The position numbers and the translations under genes are program-made. Below, in pieces: positions 53,557 through 62,452 of a DNA stretch of 64,000 nt (within the stretch, counting starts at the first letter, position 1; each line of letters begins with the position of its first letter). The stretch comes from Candidatus Obscuribacter sp. (GTDB taxonomy: Bacteria > Cyanobacteriota > Vampirovibrionia > Obscuribacterales > Obscuribacteraceae), in the NCBI GenBank assembly GCA_016712465.1, contig JADJQZ010000001.1:5394001-5458000 (forward strand), given 5' to 3'. The notes under the pieces are model-generated. The model had not been told where the DNA came from. It worked only from the letters and a program-made list of their open reading frames with translations, and searched no databases.

Positions 53557-54930
53557 TCAATCAGGCAGGCAGATTCGTCCCCGGCGCTTGGTAGGTCTGC
53601 GCAGCGGCATTTCTTCAAAATAAGTGGGCTTTACCAGACCCTCGGCGAAGGGAAAGTAAAGTTGCACATAACGCATGGGCCGCGAAGTATCAGCTTCAAT
53701 TTGAAGATCATCACTGTCGCCGTAAGCAGCCGGTACGATAGAACAGTCGCTTGAAACAGTGAGGGTGGGAAGTCCTGGCTCAGCCGGTTCCGGTAAGCTC
53801 TCAGGCTGCCCTTCATCAAGGGGATCGAGTTGGAAAAGGCGTTCTACAGTGGCCGCCGAAACCTCTAAATCTGTGGAACTTTCTTCCACTAGTTCTTCCA
53901 CTACTTCTTCAACCAGCACTTCGAGCGGCTCTTCAACCAGCACTTCGAGCGGCTCTTCAACCAGTGCTTCCACCGGCTCTTCAACCAGTGCTTCCACCGG
54001 CTCTTCAACCTGCGCTTCAACTAATTCTTGCTCTGGCAGTTCTTCTCTTTGAAAAATTGCCTGCACTTCCGGTTCGTCGGCAATTACAAGAGCTTCAGGC
54101 GCCGCTGATTCTTCCGTAATGATTTCCAATTCGGCAGCAAAAACTTCCTGCCCTTCCGGCAGGTCCAACTCGGCTTGGCAGACCGCCGCGAAATCCGGCA
54201 ACTCTGCCCGCTCAAACATGGGGGGCGTTGACGATTCGTCTTGCACATCATCGTCAAGCTTTGCTTCGCCGGAAGCTAGAGGCTCCAAGGCACTCAGTTC
54301 CTGATTCAAATTTTCGGCAAGAAGATCAGCACAGATGGTCGACTTGAGAAGTTCAGCCAGGAAGAAATTACAGGCTACTTCCAGAGACATCTCCCGCCGC
54401 GCCACCACCGGTTGCACGGCCTCGTTCATCCAGCGAAAGCCGCTCTGCAACGGTAAAACAAAATAGTCACCGGCGCCGTGCACTTTCACTCGCTCCAAGC
54501 CGGAGGCTGCCAGGTAAGCCGAGAAAAGTTCTTGCAAAGGCGCAATTTTGCTTAACTTCTCAAAATGCAAATAAACTTGATAGTCGTCTGCTTCACTGAG
54601 CTGAAAAAGTCTCAGATTGTTGACGCCAAGTCGTGCCATTGCTTCAGTGAATGCCTGCCATACCATGACGTCTTCGTCGCGCCCCTGGGGCGAAAACGAA
54701 AAGAGCAAGAAGGACTCCCGATCATCAATGCAAAGAGCACGGTAGTTTTTGGCACCGTTTTCGATAGATGCCAGCAGTTCTTCATCGCTAAGAGCATAGA
54801 ACTGACTGAGACTGCGCCAGACATCGGTACCGGTAGTAGAAAGCCTGGAACCGAAGCGAGAGGCAAACAATTTCAACAAGAAAGCGCGGGCATCGGGCAC
54901 TGCTTTTGCCGGCTCAATCTCTGCTACCAA
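53557..54930 (-). CDS. Hypothetical protein with VEEPxEVL tandem repeats
   Basis: A 457-residue cytosolic protein. The N-terminal about 210 residues look ordered and include YQVYLHFEKLSKIAPLQEL and GAGDYFVLPLQSGFRWMNEA, which by eye recall the LPLQ-containing strand of archaeo-eukaryotic primase domains; the metal-binding acidic pair is not evident, so this is a weak hint only. Residues about 230-400 are acidic low complexity, containing four to five VEEPxEVL/ALVEEPVE repeats encoded by 24-bp tandem units. A Pro-rich end with a basic tail (RRPTKRRGRICLP) follows. The start is TTG 54930 with no strong ribosome binding site; no in-frame ATG exists upstream. Confidence 0.65.
   Translation of the reverse strand: MVAEIEPAKAVPDARAFLLKLFASRFGSRLSTTGTDVWRSLSQFYALSDEELLASIENGAKNYRALCIDDRESFLLFSFSPQGRDEDVMVWQAFTEAMARLGVNNLRLFQLSEADDYQVYLHFEKLSKIAPLQELFSAYLAASGLERVKVHGAGDYFVLPLQSGFRWMNEAVQPVVARREMSLEVACNFFLAELLKSTICADLLAENLNQELSALEPLASGEAKLDDDVQDESSTPPMFERAELPDFAAVCQAELDLPEGQEVFAAELEIITEESAAPEALVIADEPEVQAIFQREELPEQELVEAQVEEPVEALVEEPVEALVEEPLEVLVEEPLEVLVEEVVEELVEESSTDLEVSAATVERLFQLDPLDEGQPESLPEPAEPGLPTLTVSSDCSIVPAAYGDSDDLQIEADTSRPMRYVQLYFPFAEGLVKPTYFEEMPLRRPTKRRGRICLPD
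53908..54003. repeat. 24-bp coding tandem repeat, four units
   Basis: Units begin at 53908, 53932, 53956 and 53980. The first two are identical to each other and so are the last two, with six or fewer differences between the pairs; a partial fifth unit follows. They encode the VEEPxExL octapeptides. Copy number may vary between strains. Confidence 0.85.
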
Positions 54931-55373
54931 TGGTGGTACCAGTCCGCCATTAGCTGAATTGACGTTAGCGTTAGTAGAAGTAGTACTAATTTTGCCGCTC
55001 GCTTTCTAGCACGATTGGATATACAAGAAGGATGGTATTGGGAGCCCGGAAGGAACCCGGAGACCAGCCTGTTAACCGTCTAATGAACCCTTACAAAACA
55101 CCAGAACTACAATAAGGGCTTGAGACTGAGCAAGTGATTCCCGAACGCGTCACATTTTATCATGTCAGCAGGATGTAACCACAGGCGGTGATTATTTACA
55201 AGTCATACAAAGACTATATCCCGGGAATTTCCCAGGGTAATTAGAGCGCCCGCATATCCACTTGCACGCATATTTCAAATCTGGTGTAAAACTGAAGTAG
55301 TAACTTCAATGTTACAAGTGGTTACCTAAAATAAAGCCGCTCAGTCTCAAAGTCGGAAAGACCGACAAAATCT
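54931..55373. other. Intergenic stretch with short inverted repeats
   Basis: I see no gene. Palindromes are GGGAATTTCCC (55223..55233) and GTAAC-TTCAAT-GTTAC (55300..55315). A weak promoter for the phosphoesterase gene is possible at TTGCAC (55262) / TGTAAA (55285) with 17-base spacing. The region before 55070 may hold the promoter of the minus-strand gene. Confidence 0.4.
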
Positions 55374-55949
55374 ATGAGCAAAATCTGGTTTAGCGCCGAT
55401 TCTCATTTCGGCCACAGAAATATCATCAATTACTGCCAACGCCCCTACCGGAACATCGAAGAAATGGACCGGGACCTGATTGAGAACTGGAATATGGTGG
55501 TGGAAGAGAGCGACGAGGTCTACTACCTGGGAGACTTCGCCCTCGATTTCAAGCGGGTGCGGCAGGTGGCACCGCTCTTGAAGGGTAAAATCCATCTGGT
55601 TGCCGGCAACCACGATCTCTGCCATTCCAGTAACCAGGGTTCCGGTTCTTATCATCGTCATTATGTGGCAGCAGGCTTTGTAGACATTTGCGAGAGCACC
55701 AGCCTGGAAATAGCCGGTGAAGAGGTTCTACTCTGCCATCTGCCCTACTTCGACCCACTTGATCCCGATCAGCGGCTACCCGAGCACAAACCAGACGACC
55801 GGGGCAACTGGCTCTTGCACGGGCACGTTCACGCCAGATGGAAAACCAGCGGCAGGCAAATCAATGTGGGGGTGGATGTCTGGGATTTTTTCCCGGTGAG
55901 CCTGGAAGACATTGCCGCCCTGATCAAGAGTGCACAAGCGGAAATATGA
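55374..55949 (+). CDS. Calcineurin-like metallophosphoesterase, YfcE/MJ0936-distant type
   Basis: A 191-residue phosphoesterase. Motifs: IWFSADSHFGHRNIINYCQRP (D-x-H, quoted to 20 in parts), YYLGDFAL (GD), LVAGNHDLCH (GNHD), VLLCHLPYFD (H) and LLHGHVHARW (GHxH). The FGHxNI-Y context is typical of the phage-related and bacterial 'metallophosphatase' subgroup with a short fold. Activity is predicted; the substrate is not. It is convergent with the sensor kinase gene 15 bases downstream. Confidence 0.92.
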   Translation: MSKIWFSADSHFGHRNIINYCQRPYRNIEEMDRDLIENWNMVVEESDEVYYLGDFALDFKRVRQVAPLLKGKIHLVAGNHDLCHSSNQGSGSYHRHYVAAGFVDICESTSLEIAGEEVLLCHLPYFDPLDPDQRLPEHKPDDRGNWLLHGHVHARWKTSGRQINVGVDVWDFFPVSLEDIAALIKSAQAEI

Positions 55950-55964
55950 AATGGGAGTTGAAGA

Positions 55965-57590
55965 CTAGCGGTGACCGGCAGAAGAAACCGACGGCAGGTC
56001 AACTGTAAAAGTAGATCCGTAACCCAACTTGCTTTCACATGAAAGCTCGCCTCCATGGGCCTGGACAATCTGATAGCAAAGATATAAACCCAGGCCGGTT
56101 CCGGAACCAAAGGGGCCGCTCTGCCCCTGACGAAAATTCGTAAAAAGCTTTTCCCTTGCTTCATCGGCCATACCCGGTCCCTGATCTTGCACCCGCACCA
56201 GCACTCGCTCGTCCTTTGGAAGCAATTCGATGACAATTTTCGCCCCTACTTCCGGAGAAAATTTAATGGCGTTTTGCAAAAGATTGGCCACCACGTGGCA
56301 GAGGGCAGCAGCATCGCCCCTCACTTTCGGTAAGTGCTGGTGGACGTTTACCTCTATTTCAATATTGCGCAGGGAGGCCAGTTGTTTGAGACCGGCTACA
56401 GCCTCGTAAACAGGCACCTCCAGCTCCATTTCGGCAAACTCAAAGACACTGGCATCACGGTCATACTGATAAAGTGCAAGCAAGTTCTGCACCATCAATA
56501 TCAGTTCATGGTTGGACCGTTTCACAAGTTCCAAAACATGGGTTTGCTCTGCATTAAGATGGCCCGTCTGACCAGTGATAAGAGCGGTTAAAACCTGCTC
56601 ACTGCCAATTAGCGGGTTCTTCAAATCATGGGTAAGCACGGCCATAAAATTATCCCTTTGGGCGGCCAGCTTTTCCTTGCGGCGCAAGAAGTCTTCCCTC
56701 TCACACTCGATTTTATTGAGGGAAACAGCTATAGCCGCCACCAGGCAACTGGAGAAAGTGGCTTCAAAAACTGCCTGTGCTGCCGAACCCAGGCTCCAGC
56801 TCCAGAGTTTATACTGCTCACCGAAAAGACAAAGTACACCGCCCAGTACAGCCATTAATAAAGAAAGGGGCAAGAGTCGGCGCGCCACATAGCCGCCCAG
56901 CCTGCTGTTGGCAAAAATGGCGGACACCGTGTAAGTGGGCCAGGCAAAAAGAAGAGCCAGACCAAGAAGAAGAAAGCAGACTGCGGCTGGAAAGGACATC
57001 TGCATATAATCGCCGACGCTGTATAGGCGGGGCTCACCAAACAGATAGCCGATCAAGCACACCATGGAAATGGATATCAGGAAAAGTATAATCAACTGAG
57101 CTATGTAGATTGTTCTCACTCGCTTGTGCAAATAGACAAAGGAAAGGCCCAGGCACATGAAGTTAAAGGCTGTAGTAGGCGACATTCGACTCTGAGCGCC
57201 GTCACTCGACTCTGAAACTTGAAGAGGGAAGAGCAATTCCTCAAAATCCGGAGTATTAAAATGCAAATAGTGCATCAGTACCAGACATCCGACGGCAATC
57301 TGAAAAACACCCAGAAGCAATCTGGGTAGCTTCATATTCAGGTGTTTAGCAAAATAATGCCAGTGGAGCAAATAGTTTGAGGTAATGAAACAAACCAGAG
57401 CCGTGCAAGGCGACATGGACTTCGGCCCAAAGAAAGGCTCAAGCAAGGAATGCACGCCGAACAACCAACCCACAAGCACGCCGCCGGAAATCACCGCCAC
57501 CAGAAGGGCAAGCGGCCCCACCAGCCCAACGAACCTGGCCTCGACCGAATCAGAACCAGTGCTCAAATCAGGCACCATAAGCAGTATCAA
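55965..57590 (-). CDS. Membrane sensor histidine kinase, tandem paralogue 2
   Basis: A 541-residue kinase with about eight membrane helices in residues 20-290 (a MASE-like sensor), then HisKA with His321 in MAVLTHDLKNPLIGSEQVL, and an ATPase domain with VVANLLQNAIKFSP (N box), VQDQGPGMA (G1) and GTGLGLYLCYQIVQAHGG (G2). All catalytic boxes are present. It shares gene order, length and most motifs with the kinase gene directly upstream (24 bases apart), so the two arose by tandem duplication. No response regulator is nearby. The start is TTG 57590 or ATG 57578. Confidence 0.92.
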   Translation of the reverse strand: MILLMVPDLSTGSDSVEARFVGLVGPLALLVAVISGGVLVGWLFGVHSLLEPFFGPKSMSPCTALVCFITSNYLLHWHYFAKHLNMKLPRLLLGVFQIAVGCLVLMHYLHFNTPDFEELLFPLQVSESSDGAQSRMSPTTAFNFMCLGLSFVYLHKRVRTIYIAQLIILFLISISMVCLIGYLFGEPRLYSVGDYMQMSFPAAVCFLLLGLALLFAWPTYTVSAIFANSRLGGYVARRLLPLSLLMAVLGGVLCLFGEQYKLWSWSLGSAAQAVFEATFSSCLVAAIAVSLNKIECEREDFLRRKEKLAAQRDNFMAVLTHDLKNPLIGSEQVLTALITGQTGHLNAEQTHVLELVKRSNHELILMVQNLLALYQYDRDASVFEFAEMELEVPVYEAVAGLKQLASLRNIEIEVNVHQHLPKVRGDAAALCHVVANLLQNAIKFSPEVGAKIVIELLPKDERVLVRVQDQGPGMADEAREKLFTNFRQGQSGPFGSGTGLGLYLCYQIVQAHGGELSCESKLGYGSTFTVDLPSVSSAGHR

Positions 57591-57614
57591 GCCTAACTAT
57601 CTTCATTCCCATCC

Positions 57615-59249
57615 TCAGAGCACCTCAGCAACCGGTCTAAGACTGAGAGGCAGCTCAATCCTGAAGGTAGAGCCTGCACCAAGCTTGCTATCGCAAGAGA
57701 GATTGCCCCCCATTGCCCGCACGTTCTGATGGCTGAGATAAAGCCCGAGAGCGGTTCCGGAAGATTGTTCTACGCCGCCCGCGGTCTGACGGTAGCCATG
57801 GAAGAGCAACTCTAATTCTCTCTCGGTCAATCCAAGCCCCTGGTCCTTCAGCAAAACAACCACATGCCTGGGCTCTGCCTGCCCATCCACCGACTCAACT
57901 TTAGCCTCCAAGGAGATACGACTTCCTTCACTGCTGCCGGACTTAATTGCGTTCTGCAGCAAATTGGTAAGAACCTGGGTAAGGGCAGTAAAATCAGTCC
58001 TTACCAGAGGCAATTCCGTCGCCACGCTCGTCGAAATCTCCGCCTTATGCAGACTAGCCAGCTCTTGCACATTGGCCAGGGCTTCTTGCACCACCAGGGC
58101 AATATCGATCTCAGAAAAATCAAAGGCCGGATTGTCTCTGTCATATCGATAGAGGGCCAAAAGATTCTTGATCATCGTCAGAAGTTCGTGATTGGCCTGC
58201 TTCACAACACCGATAAGCTGACTCTGCCCCTCGGTTAGTTGCCCCAATTGCCCCCGCATCAAAGCCGAGAGCACTTGCTCATTACCTATGAGCGGGTTCT
58301 TTAGATCATGTGTGAGCACCGCCATAAAATTATCCCTTTGCCCGAGCAGTTTTTCTTTGTGCTTGATAGCCTGTTCTCTGTCCCTCTCGATCTTATTAAT
58401 TGATAGAGCAATGGCCGCCACCAGAGAACCGGAAATCGCCGCCTCTATCACAGCCTGCAAGGAAATACCGAGGGTCTTACTCCAGAGACCGGAACGCTCA
58501 CCCATGACACAGACACTGCCGCCGAAGACGGCCCCTAGAAAACATAGTGGCAAAAGGCGCCTGGCCACAAAGCCCCCCAGGGAACTACTGGCGAAGAGAG
58601 AAGCGACTGTCTGCCTTGGATATGCACAAAGTGAGGTAAAGGAAACAAGCAAAAAACAGAAGACCGTCAAATTGGAAATTGAGGTGTAGGGTCCGGGCGA
58701 GTAGAGCACCGGCTCAGCCATCAGATAGCCCACCAGAAAGACCAGGCTCATGAAAATATTTAGAAGCACCAGGAACTGAGCGACAAAGAAGCCTCTTATG
58801 CGGTGGAGCAAGAGTACAAGAGACAGGCCAAGATTGAAAAACATGCAAGCCGTGAGCGGCGACATCCGGCCGGGATAAGGAATCTCAACCGTGGGGAGAC
58901 GTTCGGCGTGGAGCAGGTTTTCCAGGTCGGGACCGTTAGTGAGGTAAGGCAGGAGTATTAGAAAACTGCCTGTCATCAAGAAAAGGCCCAACACCCGGCG
59001 AAGCAACTGTAAGCTCTTGCCCCGGGCCAGGAAGTACCAGTAGCACCAATAGCCGCTGTAAACCAGAAAAGCAGCCGCCGTGGTGGGAGCCATAGGCGGC
59101 TTGCCGTTCAAGAACGTGGTCAATTGCGGTAGAGCGAAGACCCAGCTGACCAGCACGATAGCCGCAATCAAAAATACGGAGGCAGCCAGGGGCCCCACAA
59201 GAGCCAATGCCACGGCTTCAGCCGAACCTTGCTTGCAATCTTCAGGCAA
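57615..59249 (-). CDS. Membrane sensor histidine kinase, tandem paralogue 1
   Basis: A 544-residue kinase of the same layout: about eight membrane helices (residues 12-285), HisKA with His314 in NFMAVLTHDLKNPLIGNEQVL (split), and an ATPase domain with LTNLLQNAIKSG (N box), LKDQGLGLT (G1) and GTALGLYLSHQNVRAMGG (G2). G1 has Leu where the family usually has Ile or Pro, a small change. The TTG start lacks a ribosome binding site. A CCTGA microsatellite lies 42 bases upstream of the start and could affect expression. Confidence 0.92.
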   Translation of the reverse strand: MPEDCKQGSAEAVALALVGPLAASVFLIAAIVLVSWVFALPQLTTFLNGKPPMAPTTAAAFLVYSGYWCYWYFLARGKSLQLLRRVLGLFLMTGSFLILLPYLTNGPDLENLLHAERLPTVEIPYPGRMSPLTACMFFNLGLSLVLLLHRIRGFFVAQFLVLLNIFMSLVFLVGYLMAEPVLYSPGPYTSISNLTVFCFLLVSFTSLCAYPRQTVASLFASSSLGGFVARRLLPLCFLGAVFGGSVCVMGERSGLWSKTLGISLQAVIEAAISGSLVAAIALSINKIERDREQAIKHKEKLLGQRDNFMAVLTHDLKNPLIGNEQVLSALMRGQLGQLTEGQSQLIGVVKQANHELLTMIKNLLALYRYDRDNPAFDFSEIDIALVVQEALANVQELASLHKAEISTSVATELPLVRTDFTALTQVLTNLLQNAIKSGSSEGSRISLEAKVESVDGQAEPRHVVVLLKDQGLGLTERELELLFHGYRQTAGGVEQSSGTALGLYLSHQNVRAMGGNLSCDSKLGAGSTFRIELPLSLRPVAEVL

Positions 59250-59290
59250 GTTGGAATCGTCGAAAACAGTATTAATACAAACGCCTCAGC

Positions 59291-59320
59291 CCTGACCTGA
59301 CCTGACCTGACCTGACCTGA
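59291..59320. repeat. CCTGA pentanucleotide microsatellite, six units
   Basis: Six perfect tandem CCTGA units (TCAGG on the other strand), between the sensor kinase pair and the VWA operon, 42 bases upstream of the kinase start. Length change by slipped-strand mispairing is possible. Confidence 0.95.
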
Positions 59321-59360
59321 CTAGATCATAGCAGTCCTGAGAAACACGAAAGCAGAGCTC

Positions 59361-60131
59361 CTACCACTTAATGCGGCTGGCCAGGGGCGGCTCCGTGCGT
59401 CCAGTGATCTGATGCAGATATTGTCCGGGGAATTTCTTAGACACCGACCCTATGAAGGCTCGTTCCGTGTGAAGGAAACCGCTCTCAACATTACTGCCGC
59501 TGACGTCCAGAACCGATCCCCCACTCTTGAGCCAGCGATGAAGCAGGGACAGATTTTGAGCCTTACTGAAAGCGGTATATTTTTCATCAGGCCAGCGCAG
59601 CATAAATTCAGAGGGGCGCGCTTCATAACGCTCCAGATCTTTCAGCTTGCCAATCACCAGGGTTTCAGCTTTCGGGTTTCTGGCATCGAGCAGACTGGGC
59701 AAGCGCCCTTCGGCGCGCCAGTTGATAGAACGCAAAACCTTGGCTTCATCAGGCAGAAAATGCCCGGGGTTCTTGCGCACGAAAGCCGAAATCTCAGCTC
59801 CGGCAGCCAGATGCCGCCTGGCCATTACAGCCCCGCCAAGCAGAACGCCCAGTGCCAACCCTTCCGACCAGTGCTCCTTGACGAAATCTCCGGTCTGAGC
59901 CATAAGGCCCTTATCGCCAGAGGCGGAAACTTCCTTCAAGTCAACCGCCTGCACCGGCGTCTGAACAGCCGCTGCTTTCTCTTTCCTATCAGGGCCAAGC
60001 TCAAGCCAGAAGGACGAGACCGCTAACCCTTCCCTCAGCTCAACTTTCGATGCTTGCCCCTCAAGATTCACAGCACTTACTCTGGGAAGACTCTCAAGAC
60101 AGAGCATAGAGCAGGAGCCCAGAGCCGTCAT
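59361..60131 (-). CDS. Hypothetical protein, third gene of the MerR-VWA operon
   Basis: A 256-residue protein, not recognised. Residues about 90-130 include a hydrophobic segment (EGLALGVLLGGAVMARRHLA) that may be a membrane helix. The C-terminal half looks ordered (SLLHRWLKSGGSVLDVSGSNVESGFLHTERAFIGSVSK..., split). The frame is open upstream to 60293, overlapping the VWA gene by 134 bases; I prefer ATG 60131, which lies 28 bases after the VWA stop. Confidence 0.6.
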   Translation of the reverse strand: MTALGSCSMLCLESLPRVSAVNLEGQASKVELREGLAVSSFWLELGPDRKEKAAAVQTPVQAVDLKEVSASGDKGLMAQTGDFVKEHWSEGLALGVLLGGAVMARRHLAAGAEISAFVRKNPGHFLPDEAKVLRSINWRAEGRLPSLLDARNPKAETLVIGKLKDLERYEARPSEFMLRWPDEKYTAFSKAQNLSLLHRWLKSGGSVLDVSGSNVESGFLHTERAFIGSVSKKFPGQYLHQITGRTEPPLASRIKW

Positions 60132-60159
60132 TGGGGATTTTACGCTGCCCCCCAGGGTC

Positions 60160-61533
60160 TCAGGGGGCACCGGTGGAACCCGGCAAATAGGTCTGCCACT
60201 GGCGCGGCGAAATGGTGCGCATATCACTAATTTCATAGGAGCGGCGAAAGGAGGAAGACTGAATCTCCTTGCGGCTGGCTTCATCCCAATCAATACAGGC
60301 CTGGCGTCGCAATTCCTTCACTTCCTTGAGAAGGGGTTGGGCCTCAGCCAGACTACCGCAGAAACGCTTCATATAACGCTCTTCCCGTCCTAGAAAGCGG
60401 TCAATTTTTTGGTAATTGCGCCGACGGTTCATCTCGCAAGTTTCCCAAATGAGCCAGGACTGCCAGATTTCAGCAATTTTAAGGGCTTCCGTCTTATTCA
60501 CCGCCTGGGTGGAAGAAAGGTCGTAATCGGCATAGCGAAGGCTGACTTGCAGGGGCCTGGTGCTTAGCTCCGTTTCCTCACCGTTGCTCTGCCGATAACT
60601 GCCGACAATACCAAATTTGATAAGCCCTCTTTGCTCGTCATATTGCTCCGCCACTTTCACCCGCAAAACCAGAGAACGGCAGGCCTGGCTAGAGATTCCG
60701 CCCAGGTTGACCATCAGCTTGCCCTTATTTGCAAACTCACAGGGCAGGAATGAAAGCAATTCAACCGTCACTTCTTGCGGGTAGGAGATTGTCAGCTCTA
60801 GATTTTCCACGGCCCGGCGCCTCAGCTCCTCCAGTTCACCGCACACCACTGCCACCAGTTCATCGGAATTGGGCGTATGATGAACCACTCCGCCACCATG
60901 AACGGCCATGGTGTAAAGCTGCTCCGTAGAATAATCCTCGCCAATCCCTATGGCCGATGTGGTCAACCCGCGAAGCTGCAGTTGCTGGGCATGCACCGCC
61001 AGCACTCCCGGGTCGGTGGTACCAAAATTGGCTCTGCCGTCGGAAAGCACCAGCACATGACTCTTCAATCCGCTTCGCTTTTCCATAACCCGACCGGCAC
61101 AGCGGGCTCCCGTCAGCCAGCCCTCACAGAGATTGGTGGAGCCGCGAATTTCAATGTCTTTAATTGCCGAGAGCACGGCCCGTTTCCCGTTTGAATCACA
61201 AAGACGACCGTCCACATGCACGATCACATCTTCGGCAAAGGAGACCACGGAAATGTAGTCACGGCTGCCCAGACCTTTCACAATCTGGGAGGCGGCGCGC
61301 TTGGCCTCGGCGATGCGCGCACCGCTCATGGAACCGGAAGCATCAATGACCAGCACCAGATTCAGTGCGGCACCGGCCTTCATATTCATATCGCAGGGGG
61401 AATCGCCGTCATAGCAAGACAGATCCAGGGGCTCCCGGGCCTTGGCCTCGATAAGAAGGTAGCGCACCGACCCGCCGCCATCGGAAACCAAGCCTTTGTC
61501 GAACGCGGCTCTCAATTCTAGTAAGTCGCTCAC
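60160..61533 (-). CDS. VWA-domain protein
   Basis: A 457-residue protein with no signal peptide or membrane helix. A von Willebrand A domain spans about residues 57-230, with the MIDAS metal site Asp64-x-Ser66-x-Ser68 (LVIDASGSMSG), a conserved Thr in RGSTNLCEGW and an Asp in VLVLSDGRANFG. The region after (about 240-350) is beta-rich like the accessory domains of bacterial VIT/VWA proteins, and the last 100 residues are helical. The start is GTG 61533, fixed by GGAGG 6 nt upstream and a 4-base GTGA overlap with the regulator gene before it. VWA proteins mediate assembly of protein complexes; the partner is unknown. Confidence 0.9.
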   Translation of the reverse strand: MSDLLELRAAFDKGLVSDGGGSVRYLLIEAKAREPLDLSCYDGDSPCDMNMKAGAALNLVLVIDASGSMSGARIAEAKRAASQIVKGLGSRDYISVVSFAEDVIVHVDGRLCDSNGKRAVLSAIKDIEIRGSTNLCEGWLTGARCAGRVMEKRSGLKSHVLVLSDGRANFGTTDPGVLAVHAQQLQLRGLTTSAIGIGEDYSTEQLYTMAVHGGGVVHHTPNSDELVAVVCGELEELRRRAVENLELTISYPQEVTVELLSFLPCEFANKGKLMVNLGGISSQACRSLVLRVKVAEQYDEQRGLIKFGIVGSYRQSNGEETELSTRPLQVSLRYADYDLSSTQAVNKTEALKIAEIWQSWLIWETCEMNRRRNYQKIDRFLGREERYMKRFCGSLAEAQPLLKEVKELRRQACIDWDEASRKEIQSSSFRRSYEISDMRTISPRQWQTYLPGSTGAP

Positions 61534-62252
61534 TGTCCACCTCCAAGTAGAATTTCCCGCAAAGAATCGCAAATACGGCCCCACCGCTCTATCTGAGAAG
61601 CATCAGATAGGTTGCGAATGGAAATTTCGATATCGGGAGTTACACTGAATCTATGCAAAACTTCGCTGCGAGACTGCCCTTTACCCCCGGAAGAACCGGT
61701 GAGGGAACTAAGCGCTGTTAAGAGTCGATCCACCGGCGAGCCGCTCACATTTCGCGCTTCCGGAGGCGGCTCATCTTCGCCGCCGTGTTCGGGCTCGACT
61801 TTGCGGCTGGTACCGGCTAAGGTGGCATCCTGCTCCCGCGGCGGGGCTCCTCTCAGAGTGCCAGACTGATCATCGTCGTCATCCGCAGTACAGGCGACAT
61901 AGTCTCTGGTCTGGCCGGAAAGGCCGGCCCGCACACCGTCCAGATAATCAATGACGGAAGAGCGACGGTTGCCCCTAAATCTGGGTGAAACCGGCGGTTC
62001 GGCCAGGGTGCGAATGTCTTCGTCGGACATACCCATGAGGGCCTGGCGTACTTCGTTAAAACTCAAGGACTGCCGCTCTCGCAGATTGCGAATAGCCTTG
62101 AGCCTGGTCAGATGACCCGGCCCATAACGGGCATAGCGACCGCGCGAATCAGGACCGAGGAGCAAGCCGTTTTCAATAAAGCTTCGGATCACACGCTTAT
62201 CAAAACCGCTCTCTTCTGCCAGTTCTTCCAGGGTAAAGGTAGCTTCGCTCAA
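61530..62252 (-). CDS. MerR-like HTH regulator with long disordered linker
   Basis: A 240-residue protein with a MerR-type winged helix at residues 5-75 (TFTLEELAEESGFDKRVIRSFIENGLL..., then YARYGPGHLTRLKAIRNLRERQ), a Pro/Asp-rich linker (about 95-190) and a C-terminal ordered region with VTPDIEISIRNLSDASQIERW. This C-terminal part could be a sensor or a contact with the VWA protein. I place the start at TTG 62252 with GAGG 8 nt upstream; the frame extends to 62351 but encodes an unrelated hydrophobic stretch. Its stop overlaps the VWA start by 4 bases. Confidence 0.8.
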   Translation of the reverse strand: MSEATFTLEELAEESGFDKRVIRSFIENGLLLGPDSRGRYARYGPGHLTRLKAIRNLRERQSLSFNEVRQALMGMSDEDIRTLAEPPVSPRFRGNRRSSVIDYLDGVRAGLSGQTRDYVACTADDDDDQSGTLRGAPPREQDATLAGTSRKVEPEHGGEDEPPPEARNVSGSPVDRLLTALSSLTGSSGGKGQSRSEVLHRFSVTPDIEISIRNLSDASQIERWGRICDSLREILLGGGQ

Positions 62253-62452
62253 GGCTAGGGCCTCATAAATAAGGAGAGAAAACACAACAAGAGCTATGCT
62301 TGCGCCTGCGACACAAACATTAAGAGCACAAAGCAGCAGCCCCCGAGGCAACGGCCCGGGCGCACACTAACTAGAAAGGAAAGAAACCACAGTCGAACTA
62401 TCGGACTACTTCTAACACAGTAGCACCTTCAATTCGCCATGTCAAATTGATT

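Noticed and set aside
59291..59320. CCTGA array as a CRISPR remnant
   Set aside because: Units are 5 bases with no spacers; it is a microsatellite.
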